This document shows, piece after piece, positions 37,602 to 47,677 of a stretch of 64,000 bases of DNA (its first letter is position 1; each line of letters begins with the position of its first letter). The stretch comes from Arcobacter sp. F155 (lineage in GTDB: Bacteria > Campylobacterota > Campylobacteria > Campylobacterales > Arcobacteraceae): NCBI RefSeq assembly GCF_004116455.1, contig NZ_PDJU01000002.1:124001-188000 (forward strand), written 5' to 3'. The notes under the pieces were generated by a model. That model did not search any database, was not told where the DNA came from, and saw only the letters and a program-made list of their open reading frames with translations. The position numbers and the translations under genes were made by a program.

Positions 37602-38983
37602 TTGCTACCTTTCTCAATATATGATACATTAGAAATTATCTCCATATTCTCTAATGCCTCTTTTACAAGTTCTTTGTTCTCAAATGTAAAATAAACTATT
37701 GGATATAAAAAATCTCCATTAAAAGGTATTGATGCATTATCGATTTTAAATATCTTCTTTCTTTTATACATTTCACCTTTTTGTGTAAAATTATTTTCGT
37801 CATATCTATTTATAAATTCATCAACACTATAAAAAATATATTCAAAATCTATATGCTTAATATAAAGTTCTTCATCTTTAGTTGTATATTCCATATGAAT
37901 CAATTTCGTTACTATACTATCTTGGTGTTCCACAAAATCACCCACTATCTCTTCAATATAAAGATCACTATTAATATTTCGAATCCAAAATGTATCTTTT
38001 GATGTATAATCAACAAATTTAATTTTATGAGAACATTCTGTTCTCAATGTTTCAATAGTTGGACTTACACCAAATTCTACAGCTTCAGTAGTGAGTGTTG
38101 AATCAAATATAAAATCGTATATACTTTCATTATCAGGTGCAAATGAAAGTGTAAAATTATATTTCTCAAAATATTCTAACAATACTTTATATACATTGAA
38201 ATCTATCAAATTTATCTCATAAGATATATTGGTTTTTTTATCTAAAATTCTGCTATCTGAAATTAACAATTCTCTTGAATTATCTATTTCTACAAGCCCA
38301 TATTTTTCATATTGATTTTCTTGATTTAGATCGTAGTTTTTATCTCTGTATATTGTTTCTAATCTTTTTGATTTTATACTATAAGGATTTATTAAGTGTT
38401 TGTAATAATTAGTAAATAAATCAGAAACTATACAAAGTAAATAATAGTTGTCAATTGAAATATATGCATATCTGTCTTTATATATTTCATTAAATACTGC
38501 TAAAAAATTATCATCATAAAACTTTTTTATATCAATATCATTAATATTTTCTTGCAGTAGATTATAAATCAATTTTTTGTCATGTAGGACTTTAGATAAT
38601 GTACTCCAAAACTCTTCTTTATTAATATTATTTTGACCTATTTTAACTATTTGAGTTATCATACTTGAAGCAATGATTGAGATATATTTTTTTCTTTGAT
38701 TCTCATTTTTACTTTGTGAGAAAAAGTTACTCATTTTATAATTGTCAGCTGAAAATCTATCTACTAATATACTTAAAATAATGTTTTCAATTTGCTCTTT
38801 AATTTCACTATTTGATAAATCTATCAGTTCTTTGACATCGTTTCTAAACTCTACATTTTCATCATAAAGCTCAAAAACTTTTTCATAGCAATTGCCTATA
38901 TAAATAAACTCATCGATACCTTTTGGGAATTTACTACATTGTACTTTAAGAGTTTCAAATAAATGGTTTAGTTCATTCATCAT
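37598..38983 (-). CDS. Unknown 461-residue soluble protein
   Basis: I do not recognise this protein. It begins MMNELNHLFETLK, is rich in Ile, Asn, Lys, Asp and Glu, and has no signal peptide or membrane span. The first half looks helical; the second half (from about 225) contains beta-rich segments such as GLVEIDNSRELLISDSRI. It lies between the methyltransferase and the second heparinase-like gene, overlapping the latter by four bases, so it is clearly part of the operon. Possible roles are a divergent glycosyltransferase or an accessory factor for the lyase-like protein; neither is supported by motifs. Confidence 0.6.
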   Translation of the reverse strand: MMNELNHLFETLKVQCSKFPKGIDEFIYIGNCYEKVFELYDENVEFRNDVKELIDLSNSEIKEQIENIILSILVDRFSADNYKMSNFFSQSKNENQRKKYISIIASSMITQIVKIGQNNINKEEFWSTLSKVLHDKKLIYNLLQENINDIDIKKFYDDNFLAVFNEIYKDRYAYISIDNYYLLCIVSDLFTNYYKHLINPYSIKSKRLETIYRDKNYDLNQENQYEKYGLVEIDNSRELLISDSRILDKKTNISYEINLIDFNVYKVLLEYFEKYNFTLSFAPDNESIYDFIFDSTLTTEAVEFGVSPTIETLRTECSHKIKFVDYTSKDTFWIRNINSDLYIEEIVGDFVEHQDSIVTKLIHMEYTTKDEELYIKHIDFEYIFYSVDEFINRYDENNFTQKGEMYKRKKIFKIDNASIPFNGDFLYPIVYFTFENKELVKEALENMEIISNVSYIEKGSK

Positions 38984-38995
38984 ATCATATTAATT

Positions 38996-39715
38996 TTACT
39001 TTTTACAAATTGCAATTAAATTTCTATCATTCCACGCAGTAGCGTGACCTTCTGGATCTAATGCTCTCAATAATAGTCCCATTATTTTTTTTGCTATAAA
39101 GTGTACTACTTTCCCCTTTTTTGTATTAAAAATATTACCAGCTGTAAAAACTTCAACTCTATCAAAAAAGTTAAGTGTTACTTGAGATAATGACTCCCTT
39201 GTGAATCCAACCTCATGAGTAAAATCCATATATCGTTCATGTGTAGCAAATAACCAATCCATATTTGGAACATCAATTATTAGAACACCTTGTTCAGTTA
39301 ATGATTCTCTCATTAATTTGATAAGTGGAAATATTTTTTCTTTATCAATATGTTCTAAAACGGCTTTTATAATAATTACATCAAATTTATTTTTATTATT
39401 TGCACAATATTCAAAAGCATCTATATTTTCTAAAAATGTGCTACTGCTATTGATTTTTTTTGCGTATTCTAAGTCCTCATGAGATAAATCTATTCCAAAT
39501 AAATTTTTATAATTTCTTTTCTCTAAAACATTTAGTAAAAATCCTTTGTTACAACCTATTTCTAAAATATTAATTTGTTTATCTTTTGGAAAGTATTTTT
39601 CATAAAAACTTCTAAAATATTTTTCATAATAATTAACTTTTGCCTCTATAGATGAATCAATATTGGCTCCATGAATGCTGTGATATTTTTCAAATAAATC
39701 TTTTTTATAAGACAT
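38996..39715 (-). CDS. SAM-dependent methyltransferase of the glycan locus
   Basis: A 239-residue class I methyltransferase. ILEIGCNKGFLLNVLEK (motif I, about 49-65), IDLSHEDLEYAKK, FDVIIIKAVLEHIDKE and VLIIDVPNMDWLF follow the usual Rossmann order. It probably methylates a sugar hydroxyl or a glycan terminus in the cytoplasm. Terminal methylation can stop chain growth in some O-antigens, but that cannot be told here. It overlaps wzx by eleven bases. Confidence 0.88.
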   Translation of the reverse strand: MSYKKDLFEKYHSIHGANIDSSIEAKVNYYEKYFRSFYEKYFPKDKQINILEIGCNKGFLLNVLEKRNYKNLFGIDLSHEDLEYAKKINSSSTFLENIDAFEYCANNKNKFDVIIIKAVLEHIDKEKIFPLIKLMRESLTEQGVLIIDVPNMDWLFATHERYMDFTHEVGFTRESLSQVTLNFFDRVEVFTAGNIFNTKKGKVVHFIAKKIMGLLLRALDPEGHATAWNDRNLIAICKK

Positions 39716-40940
39716 GTAAATTCCTTTGCTTAATTACTTTAAAAAAACTAAATATAAAAACTAAAAAATATGCAACAATAGTACTTATAGCAACAAGCTC
39801 CAAACCATAAGTTTCAATAAAGTTTATATTTATAACTACATTAACAACAAAAGCAACTATCCAATAATAAATCAACTCTTTAGGAAATCCTGTAGTTGCT
39901 ATATATTGTTGAAATAATGTATTAATACCCATAAAGAATATTCCTATTAATAATAAATTCACTAAAATAACCGAATCACTAAACTGTTCTCCATATAGAA
40001 ATGTAATCAAATACTCTGATAAAAAATAGATACATACTAAAAATAAAAAATATACTCCACTAAAAACAATAGTGATTTTTTTCATTAAATTATACTTTTC
40101 ATCATTTTTTTTGAGTGATGATAATTTTTGAAATAAAACTGTTCCAATTACCACTGGTAAAATATAAATATAATCTATAAAACTTACTGCCAAAGAATAA
40201 TGTCCTAAATCAGTTTTTATCAAATAATAATTCACAAAAAACAAATCTGATTTCAAAACTAAAAATGCGAATATCGCAGACAGATATGCTTTAAATCCAA
40301 ATTTTGAAATCTTTTTTAATAATTTCAAAGACAATTTATACCTATATGTTATCTCTTTTTTGAGTTTGATATATGTGACAATCAAACCAAGCAATAAGCT
40401 AAATCCAAAAATAACGAGTGCATTTTTTACATCTAAGTTATAAAAAGTAACAATAGATACCAAAGCTAAAATAGTTATAACTCTTATATATACTGTCAAT
40501 CTATTATCTAACTTAATCTCTCCTATACCTACTAATAAGTTCTTTACAAGGAGAGACATCAATGAAATAGGTATAAATATAAGTGCTAAATACAACAAGT
40601 CTGGTTCAATATTTAATATACTAGGATAATGATAATTTAAAAAATAAATAATAAAACCAACAATCAAACTGATAAAAAATGAAAACCAAATAGAATTTTT
40701 AAGCAACATCCCTAAAAACATCTTTTTTTGTGCCACATAATAAATATTGGCTGAGTGTAAACCAAAATTTCCAAATTGTGTTGCAATAGCGATAATAGTT
40801 AACAAGAGTGTATATGTACCATAATTTTCTACACCTAAACTTCTAGTAATAATAACATTACCTAAAAGCCCAAGAACTATAAGTATAATTCTTGAACTGT
40901 ACGAATGTAAAATATTGCTAACTAACTCGCTTTTAAACAT
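39705..40940 (-). CDS. wzx: Wzx-like repeat-unit flippase
   Basis: A 411-residue membrane protein of the polysaccharide-transport (MATE-like) superfamily. The start SSRIILIVLGLLGNVIITRSLG followed by YGTYTLLLTI is the classic Wzx N-terminus, and about twelve spans follow. It would move the undecaprenyl-linked repeat across the inner membrane. It is the only flippase of this type in the window and pairs with the single Wzy-like protein. It overlaps both neighbouring genes. Confidence 0.88.
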   Translation of the reverse strand: MFKSELVSNILHSYSSRIILIVLGLLGNVIITRSLGVENYGTYTLLLTIIAIATQFGNFGLHSANIYYVAQKKMFLGMLLKNSIWFSFFISLIVGFIIYFLNYHYPSILNIEPDLLYLALIFIPISLMSLLVKNLLVGIGEIKLDNRLTVYIRVITILALVSIVTFYNLDVKNALVIFGFSLLLGLIVTYIKLKKEITYRYKLSLKLLKKISKFGFKAYLSAIFAFLVLKSDLFFVNYYLIKTDLGHYSLAVSFIDYIYILPVVIGTVLFQKLSSLKKNDEKYNLMKKITIVFSGVYFLFLVCIYFLSEYLITFLYGEQFSDSVILVNLLLIGIFFMGINTLFQQYIATTGFPKELIYYWIVAFVVNVVININFIETYGLELVAISTIVAYFLVFIFSFFKVIKQRNLHVL

Positions 40941-43065
40941 TAAAAGTGATTTCCGTTGTTTGAATCATATCCCATAATTCAATTGGCCATTTAGCAGTTT
41001 TACCACTTAAAGTTTCATATAATGCCTCAAGCTCTTCAAACTGACCTTTCTCACTGATATTTGTTATGATTTCAGCGACTTTAACACCATAGCCTTTTAA
41101 TGATTTATAATCATCCATCACTATAGTTTTATTATCAAAATGCACTTCCATATACTCTTTACTGATATCTTTCGAACCAGTTGCAAAGTACTGAATATTT
41201 GCAAGTGAGCCATCTTCATATTTTAAAACTATAGATTTATTATCAGTTGATGAAAATTTGTTGTTTTTAGGAGTTAAACTCTCACTTGAGATAGAAATAA
41301 CTTTTTCACCAACTATAGAAGTCATAAGGTCAACTATGTGGCAGCCCTCACCTACTATTCTCCCGCCATTTTCATGTACCCAGTGATCTAATGGTATAAA
41401 CCCTGCATTCATTCTATACTGAATCAAAAGAGGATTATTTCTTTTTGAAGTATGTTTTACAATCTCGGTAGTGTATTTGCTAAATCTTCTATTAAATCCC
41501 GTAAATAGTACTGGCTTATTTTCTACATCACTACCATAAAACTCTTTTATCAAATCTAATTCTTGCTGATTTGTAGCAAGTGGTTTTTCTACAAATACAT
41601 GCTTACCTGCTTTAAGGGCTTGAAGGACAAGTGAAGCATGACTATCATGTCTAGTAGCTATCATCACTAAATCTATATCTTTGTCATTTAGTACATCTTC
41701 AAGATTTGTGGTTGCATAAGTGGCACCATATTGTTTTGCCACAGATTTAGCACTGTGTCCTGTTCTGCTCATAACTGCATGAAGTTTATATTTGTTTGAT
41801 AGTTTTTCAATATTTGGCATATGCATACCTGTAGCAAAGCCACCAGAACCAACGAGTGCTACATTTATTATAGATCTGTTTTTATTAGCATTTGTATGGA
41901 GTATTACTTTTTTATCTTGATTTAGGTATTCATTTATTTTACCTAGTTCAACTTGTCCATAATCAAGTAATACCATAAGAGGTTTATTGTCTGCTTGTAA
42001 AGATTCATATGCTTGTGTTACCGCTTCTATAGGATAAACACCGTTTATAAGTTTATCCAGCTTTATATCACCTGTACCAACCAATCTAAGATATTCAGTC
42101 ATATTTCTGTTTTCTGTCCATCTTACATAAGCATATGGATAATCAATTCCTTTTTCTTCATAAGATTTATCATATCTTCCTGGTCCATAAGATGTTGAAA
42201 TCATAAAATCAAGTTCTTTTTGATAAATATCAGCTCTATTTATCTCCATACCGACAACACCAACAAGTACAACTTTCCCTTTTTTCTTACACATTTGAAA
42301 ACTTTGAGACAATGGAGCCGATGAACTAGTAGCGGCAGTAAAAAGGACACAATCTGCTCCATAACCACCACTCCAACTTTCAACTGTTTTTATTGGATCT
42401 TCTTTTGTCGGATTTATAACAATCTCTGCTCCAAGTTCTTTTGCTACTCCTAGCCTTGATTCATCTAAGTCAATAGCAGCAACTCTTACACCACTAAGTT
42501 TAAGCATTTGAACAGCCAAAAGTCCAAGTATTCCAGCTCCAGTAACAACACAAAATTCACCAAATTTCATATCGGCTCTTCGTACACCTTGCATAGCTAT
42601 TCCACCAAGTGTAACTGTAGAAGCTTCTTTAAAATCTAAAGTTTGAGGCATTTTCATAACTAAATTTTGTGGTACATCTACATATTCTGCATGATTAGCT
42701 ATTCCTGCTCCTGCTGCAGTTACTCTATCTCCAACTTCAAAACCTTCAACTCCATCCCCTATAGCTATAACTACACCACTTATAGAATAGCCAGTAGCAT
42801 TACCTGCATCAAGAGTTCCCTTAACTTTTGCAATAGTTTTTTGTAGTCCTACAGTTTTAGCCATATTAATAACTTTTGCAACTTGTGCTGGTTGTTCCAT
42901 CGCTCTTTTAATAAGAGACTTTCCGCTGTTTGTAACACCACTCATTTCAGTACCAGCTGAGATACAACTATTGACAACTTTTATAAGTAAAGAACCTTTA
43001 GTAACATTTGGAGCAGGTGTTTCTTCACCTAAAACTTTACCTTTTTTAATAATTGCTTGAATCAT
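40933..43065 (-). CDS. Fused MDR-type dehydrogenase and Gfo/Idh/MocA oxidoreductase, copy 2
   Basis: A 710-residue fusion with the same two-domain order as the protein at 20,364-22,547. The MDR part has GAGILGLLAVQML and SYGPGRYDKSYEEKGIDYP; no GHE zinc motif is visible. The Gfo/Idh/MocA part begins at about 397 with VALVGSGGFATG and carries VEKPLATN and GEGCHIVDLM. The two proteins are clearly paralogous but well diverged. It sits between wecC and wzx; the second heparinase-like protein is four genes away. It overlaps wecC and wzx by four and eight bases. Confidence 0.85.
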   Translation of the reverse strand: MIQAIIKKGKVLGEETPAPNVTKGSLLIKVVNSCISAGTEMSGVTNSGKSLIKRAMEQPAQVAKVINMAKTVGLQKTIAKVKGTLDAGNATGYSISGVVIAIGDGVEGFEVGDRVTAAGAGIANHAEYVDVPQNLVMKMPQTLDFKEASTVTLGGIAMQGVRRADMKFGEFCVVTGAGILGLLAVQMLKLSGVRVAAIDLDESRLGVAKELGAEIVINPTKEDPIKTVESWSGGYGADCVLFTAATSSSAPLSQSFQMCKKKGKVVLVGVVGMEINRADIYQKELDFMISTSYGPGRYDKSYEEKGIDYPYAYVRWTENRNMTEYLRLVGTGDIKLDKLINGVYPIEAVTQAYESLQADNKPLMVLLDYGQVELGKINEYLNQDKKVILHTNANKNRSIINVALVGSGGFATGMHMPNIEKLSNKYKLHAVMSRTGHSAKSVAKQYGATYATTNLEDVLNDKDIDLVMIATRHDSHASLVLQALKAGKHVFVEKPLATNQQELDLIKEFYGSDVENKPVLFTGFNRRFSKYTTEIVKHTSKRNNPLLIQYRMNAGFIPLDHWVHENGGRIVGEGCHIVDLMTSIVGEKVISISSESLTPKNNKFSSTDNKSIVLKYEDGSLANIQYFATGSKDISKEYMEVHFDNKTIVMDDYKSLKGYGVKVAEIITNISEKGQFEELEALYETLSGKTAKWPIELWDMIQTTEITFNV

Positions 43066-44261
43066 TTATTTAACACCCCACAAAAATCTAAATCTGTTTC
43101 TATATCAAGTTTTTTAAACTCTTTATGTGCCACTAAAAATGTCACTATATTAGCTTGCTCTAATGCTTCTTTATAATCAACTATTTCAAATTCATCATAA
43201 GTTTTTATATTTGGTTCTACTGCCAATATATCTAATCCATCCGCTTTTAATCTTCTAGCTATATATAGTGCGGGTGATTCTCTTAGGTCATCTATATCAG
43301 GTTTAAATGCAAGTCCCATACAAGCGACTTTTGCTTTTTTGCCATGTTTAGATTCATAAGATAATGCTGAATTTTTTATCTTTTCTATTGCCCATTCTGT
43401 TTTGTATGTGTTTACTTCTCTAGCAGTTTTTATCATCTTTGCAGTTTCACCGCCTGCATGGACTATAAACCAAGGGTCAACTGCTATACAGTGCCCTCCA
43501 ACTCCAGCACCTGGTTGAAGTATATTCACTCTTGGGTGTCTATTTGCTAAACTAATTAGTTCCCATACATTTATATCAAATTTATCACATAGCATACTTA
43601 GTTCATTTGCAAAGGCTATATTTGTATCTCTAAAAGAGTTTTCAGTTAATTTTGCCATCTCTGCTGTTCTTGCATCTGTACTTAAAACTTCTCCACTCAC
43701 AAAAGTTTTATAAAACTCTACTGTTTTTATAGTAGATTCTTTTGTAAGTCCTCCTACTATTCTGTCATTTTCAATAAGTTCTCTCATAATATGACCAGGA
43801 AGAACTCTTTCGGGACAATGTGAAATATAAAGCTTACTCGTATCAATATTTTCATCTTTTAGAGTCTTTTCTACTAGTTCTGTAGTTCCTACTGGTGAAG
43901 TTGATTCAAGTATTACAATATCATTATCTTTTACATATGCTGCTATTGCTTTTGTTGCACTTACAATATAATCAGTATTAGGTACATATCCCTCATGAAA
44001 AGGAGTAGGAACTGCAATGATAAATACATCAGCCACATCAGGAGTCAAACTAGCTTTAAGATTACCACAGTTTACAGCACTCTTTACAAAAGTATCAAGT
44101 TCAGGTTCTACAATATGAATTTCACCTCTATTTATAGTATTTACAGTACTTTCTACTACATCTACACCATGTACTTCATAGCCTCTATTTGCCAGAAGTG
44201 CCGCTGTAGGTAAACCTATATAGCCTAATCCTAATACACATATTTTTTTTCTTTGATTCAT
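43062..44261 (-). CDS. wecC: UDP-N-acetyl-D-mannosamine dehydrogenase
   Basis: A 399-residue UDP-sugar 6-dehydrogenase. VLGLGYIGLPTAALLANRG is the NAD motif, ESTSPVGTTE the conserved turn, and the catalytic cysteine is in GVGGHCIAVDPWF. The form of the last motif and the adjacent wecB point to UDP-ManNAc as substrate, giving UDP-ManNAcA by two NAD-dependent oxidations. It follows wecB after one base. The product is a likely component of the repeat unit. Confidence 0.93.
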   Translation of the reverse strand: MNQRKKICVLGLGYIGLPTAALLANRGYEVHGVDVVESTVNTINRGEIHIVEPELDTFVKSAVNCGNLKASLTPDVADVFIIAVPTPFHEGYVPNTDYIVSATKAIAAYVKDNDIVILESTSPVGTTELVEKTLKDENIDTSKLYISHCPERVLPGHIMRELIENDRIVGGLTKESTIKTVEFYKTFVSGEVLSTDARTAEMAKLTENSFRDTNIAFANELSMLCDKFDINVWELISLANRHPRVNILQPGAGVGGHCIAVDPWFIVHAGGETAKMIKTAREVNTYKTEWAIEKIKNSALSYESKHGKKAKVACMGLAFKPDIDDLRESPALYIARRLKADGLDILAVEPNIKTYDEFEIVDYKEALEQANIVTFLVAHKEFKKLDIETDLDFCGVLNK

Positions 44262-44262
44262 A

Positions 44263-45402
44263 CTATTTAACCTCTTTTAAAAATTCTAATATTCTTTGAC
44301 AAGCTTTTCCATCTCCATATGGATTATGTGCTTTACTCATATTACTATATTCATTTCTATCATGTAATAGTCTTTGAGCTTCATTGATGATAGTTTCTTT
44401 ATTTGTACCTACAAGTTTTACTGTTCCTGCTTCCACTGCTTCTGGTCTTTCTGTTGTATCTCTCATTACAAGAACTGGTTTACCTAAAGATGGTGCTTCT
44501 TCTTGCACACCACCACTATCTGTGATTATAAAGTAAGAATTGTTGATCATATAAATAAACTGTTCATATTGGAGTGGTTCTATTAGGTACACATTTGATG
44601 TATTTGAAAGTATATCTTTTACTGGTTTTTGAACATTTGGATTTAGATGTACAGGGTACACTATATCTATGTCTGGATTATTGATGGCGATTATTTTTAA
44701 AGCTTCACAAATATTTATAAAGCCCTGACCATGATTTTCTCTTCTATGACCAGTTACAAGTATGATCCTTCTATCACCTTTCAGAGAATAGTTATTTTTG
44801 ATTAGTGATTGTAAAATTTTATTTTCTAGTTCATTATTATTTTTTATTTTCTCAAGTGCTAAAAAGAGTGCATCGATAACTGTATTTCCAGTTACTATTA
44901 TATTTTTAGGGTCTTTATTTTCTTTTAAAAGATTATTTTGACTTGTAGTTGTCGGAGCAAAGTGGTAATTTGACAATACTCCTGTTATTTGCCTATTCGC
45001 TTCTTCTGGCCAAGGGCTATAAATATCACCTGTTCTAAGTCCTGCTTCCACATGTCCTATTTTTATTTGCTGATAAAAAGCTGCAAGTGAAGCCGAACTT
45101 GTAGTTGTAGTATCACCATGAACCAAAACAACATCAGGTTTAAATTCATATAACACACCTTTCATCCCCAAAAGTACACTTGAAGTAATGTCATACAAAC
45201 CTTGACCTGGCTTCATAAGATTTAAATCATAATCAGGTTTTATATCAAAAAGTTCTAATACTTGATCAAGCATTTCTCTATGCTGTGCTGTAACACATAC
45301 TTTTGAATCAATATTTTTATCTTGTTCAAGTGCTTTTACAAGTGGAGCCATTTTGATAGCTTCAGGTCTTGTACCAAATACTAATAATATTCTTTTAATC
45401 AT
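44263..45402 (-). CDS. wecB: UDP-N-acetylglucosamine 2-epimerase (non-hydrolysing)
   Basis: A 379-residue GT-B-fold epimerase. It starts with [34 protein letters not shown] and [10 protein letters not shown] carry the conserved acidic and His residues. It interconverts UDP-GlcNAc and UDP-ManNAc in the cytoplasm. Its neighbour wecC uses the product. It overlaps the epimerase gene upstream by eight bases. No sign of truncation. Confidence 0.95.
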   Translation of the reverse strand: MIKRILLVFGTRPEAIKMAPLVKALEQDKNIDSKVCVTAQHREMLDQVLELFDIKPDYDLNLMKPGQGLYDITSSVLLGMKGVLYEFKPDVVLVHGDTTTTSSASLAAFYQQIKIGHVEAGLRTGDIYSPWPEEANRQITGVLSNYHFAPTTTSQNNLLKENKDPKNIIVTGNTVIDALFLALEKIKNNNELENKILQSLIKNNYSLKGDRRIILVTGHRRENHGQGFINICEALKIIAINNPDIDIVYPVHLNPNVQKPVKDILSNTSNVYLIEPLQYEQFIYMINNSYFIITDSGGVQEEAPSLGKPVLVMRDTTERPEAVEAGTVKLVGTNKETIINEAQRLLHDRNEYSNMSKAHNPYGDGKACQRILEFLKEVK

Positions 45403-46423
45403 TTTTTATTTTACTCCCATCTTTTTCATACCAAAAAAACTCTAAATACCAAGTTACAAACTTTTCAATACCATCACTTAGTTTTGTATCTGGCTTATAA
45501 TCAAAGTCATTAATTAAACCACTCACATCTGCATATGTACTTTCTACATCACCATCTTGAATAGGCATGAAGTTTTTTGTAGCCTCTTTACCTATTGAAT
45601 TTTCAAGAGTCTCTATAAACTCCATTAATGACACAGGGGCATTATTTCCTATATTATATACATTATAATTAGTTGGATTATCAATTACTTTTATAATCCC
45701 ATCTACTATATCATCTACATAAGTAAAGTCTCTACTCATATTTCCATGATTAAATACGTTAATTGGTCTATCATTTGTAATTGCATCAGCAAAAAGCATT
45801 GGTGCCATATCTGGTCTTCCCCATGGACCATAAACTGTAAAAAATCGTAGTCCAGTAGCTTTAATATCATAAAGATGAGAATAAGTATGTGCCATAAGTT
45901 CATTTGACTTTTTTGTTGCGGCATAAAGACTTATTGGGGTATCTGTTTTATCTGTAGTTTTAAATGGCTGAGACTTATTTAACCCATACACAGAACTACT
46001 ACTTGCATAAGATAAGTTTTTAACATCATAGTTTCTACAAGCTTCAAGGATATTCATAAAACCTTTAATATTACTATCAATATATGCATGAGGATTTTCT
46101 AAAGAGTATCTTACTCCTGCTTGTGCTGCTAGGTTACATACTGCATCAAACTTCTCTTTTTCAAAAAGTGCATTTATATCATTTGTATTAGATAAATCCA
46201 TTTTTATAAACTTATGAGTAGAATATTTATCACTTTTTATCAATTTATTTGATGTGATTTCATTTTGTGAAATTCCAAGCTCATTCAATCTTGCATATTT
46301 TAGATTAACGTCATAGTAGTCATTTATATTATCAAGTCCTACTACTTCATCTCCTCTTTCAAGAAGTTTTTTTGCTAAATGAAAGCCTATAAAACCAGCA
46401 GTACCTGTCACAAGAATTTTCAT
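45395..46423 (-). CDS. UDP-glucuronate 4-epimerase-like SDR
   Basis: A 342-residue extended [19 protein letters not shown] is the NAD motif, [13 protein letters not shown] is typical of UDP-glucuronate epimerases, YASSSSVYG and YAATKKSNE carry the catalytic Ser/Thr and Tyr-x3-Lys. The next gene tviB and the nearby ugd make UDP-uronates, so it would produce UDP-GalA or UDP-GalNAcA. TviC-type activity on N-acetylated uronate is an alternative. Its start overlaps the tviB stop by one base. Confidence 0.9.
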   Translation of the reverse strand: MKILVTGTAGFIGFHLAKKLLERGDEVVGLDNINDYYDVNLKYARLNELGISQNEITSNKLIKSDKYSTHKFIKMDLSNTNDINALFEKEKFDAVCNLAAQAGVRYSLENPHAYIDSNIKGFMNILEACRNYDVKNLSYASSSSVYGLNKSQPFKTTDKTDTPISLYAATKKSNELMAHTYSHLYDIKATGLRFFTVYGPWGRPDMAPMLFADAITNDRPINVFNHGNMSRDFTYVDDIVDGIIKVIDNPTNYNVYNIGNNAPVSLMEFIETLENSIGKEATKNFMPIQDGDVESTYADVSGLINDFDYKPDTKLSDGIEKFVTWYLEFFWYEKDGSKIKND

Positions 46424-47667
46424 TATAGTCTTCCATCTGCATTAGGTAGTATTGATTTAATATCAAATATCACTTTATTTTCATTTGATATTTTTAAATT
46501 TTTATACTCATCATGTCCTACAGCTAATATCACTGCCTTATAATCATCTATATTATAATTCTCTTCTATATCAATATTATACTCTAGATTCACTTCTTCT
46601 TTATCTGCCCAAGGATCGTGAACATCTATACTACAGCCATATTCTCTCATCTCTAATATGATATCAATAACCTTTGTATTTCTTACATCAGGACAATTTT
46701 CTTTAAAAGTAATTCCTAGAATAAGTACTTTTGAATCTTTTATTGGTAAACCTTTTTGTATCATAAGCTTTATTGTTCGTTCTGCTACATATTTAGACAT
46801 CCCATTGTTTATTTGTCTTGCACCTAAAATAAGGTTTGGTTTATATCCTAACTCTTCTGCTTTATATGTTAGATAATAAGGATCAACTCCTATACAATGT
46901 CCGCCAACAAGACCAGGTTTTAATTTAATAAAATTCCACTTTGTAGCTGCAGCTTCAATGACTTCATTTGTATTTATATTCATTGTATTAAAAATAAGCG
47001 ATAATTCATTTACTAAAGCTATATTAACATCCCTTTGAGTATTTTCAATAACTTTTGAGGCTTCCGCTACTTTTATAGAACTGCATTTATATGTACCAGC
47101 AGTAATAATAGAAGAATAAAGGTTATCTACTTTATCTGCTATTTCAGGTGTAGAACCTGCTGTTACTTTAAGTATTTTTGTAACTGTATGTTCTTTGTCT
47201 CCAGGATTTATTCTTTCAGGACTATAACCGCAGAAAAAATCTTTATTAAATTTCATACCTGACTCTTTTTCAAGTTCTGGAACACAAACCTCTTCTGTAA
47301 CACCAGGATATACAGTAGACTCATAAATAACAATATCATTTTTTTTAAGTATAGTTCCTATAGTTTGTGAAGATTTTATAAGTGGAGAAAGATCAGGTTT
47401 ATTATATTTATCAATAGGAGTTGGTACAGTTATAATATAAATATTACAATTCTTGATTTCATCTAAATTTTCTGTAAATTTAATACCATTAGTAAAAGCC
47501 TCTTTTAGCTGGATAGTACTTAATTCTTCTGTTCTATCATAATTATTATTTAATTCTTCTACTCTTTGTTTATTTATATCAAAACCTATAACTTGATATT
47601 TACTTGAAAATGCATGAGCTAGAGGTAAACCAACATAACCAAGTCCTAATACACATATTTTTTCCAA
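46423..47667 (-). CDS. tviB: UDP-N-acetylhexosamine 6-dehydrogenase (TviB/WbpO type)
   Basis: A 414-residue UDP-sugar dehydrogenase from TTG at 47667. KICVLGLGYVGLPLAHAF starts the NAD domain, FFCGYSPERINPGD follows, and the catalytic Cys is in GLVGGHCIGVDPYY. These features mark the Vi-antigen TviB/WbpO group that oxidises UDP-GlcNAc or UDP-GalNAc. The longer frame from ATG at 47727 runs 50 bases into ugd, whereas TTG has AAGGGAG five bases upstream, just after the ugd stop, so it is preferred. It is coupled to the epimerase. Confidence 0.92.
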   Translation of the reverse strand: MEKICVLGLGYVGLPLAHAFSSKYQVIGFDINKQRVEELNNNYDRTEELSTIQLKEAFTNGIKFTENLDEIKNCNIYIITVPTPIDKYNKPDLSPLIKSSQTIGTILKKNDIVIYESTVYPGVTEEVCVPELEKESGMKFNKDFFCGYSPERINPGDKEHTVTKILKVTAGSTPEIADKVDNLYSSIITAGTYKCSSIKVAEASKVIENTQRDVNIALVNELSLIFNTMNINTNEVIEAAATKWNFIKLKPGLVGGHCIGVDPYYLTYKAEELGYKPNLILGARQINNGMSKYVAERTIKLMIQKGLPIKDSKVLILGITFKENCPDVRNTKVIDIILEMREYGCSIDVHDPWADKEEVNLEYNIDIEENYNIDDYKAVILAVGHDEYKNLKISNENKVIFDIKSILPNADGRL

Positions 47668-47677
47668 AAAAACTCCC

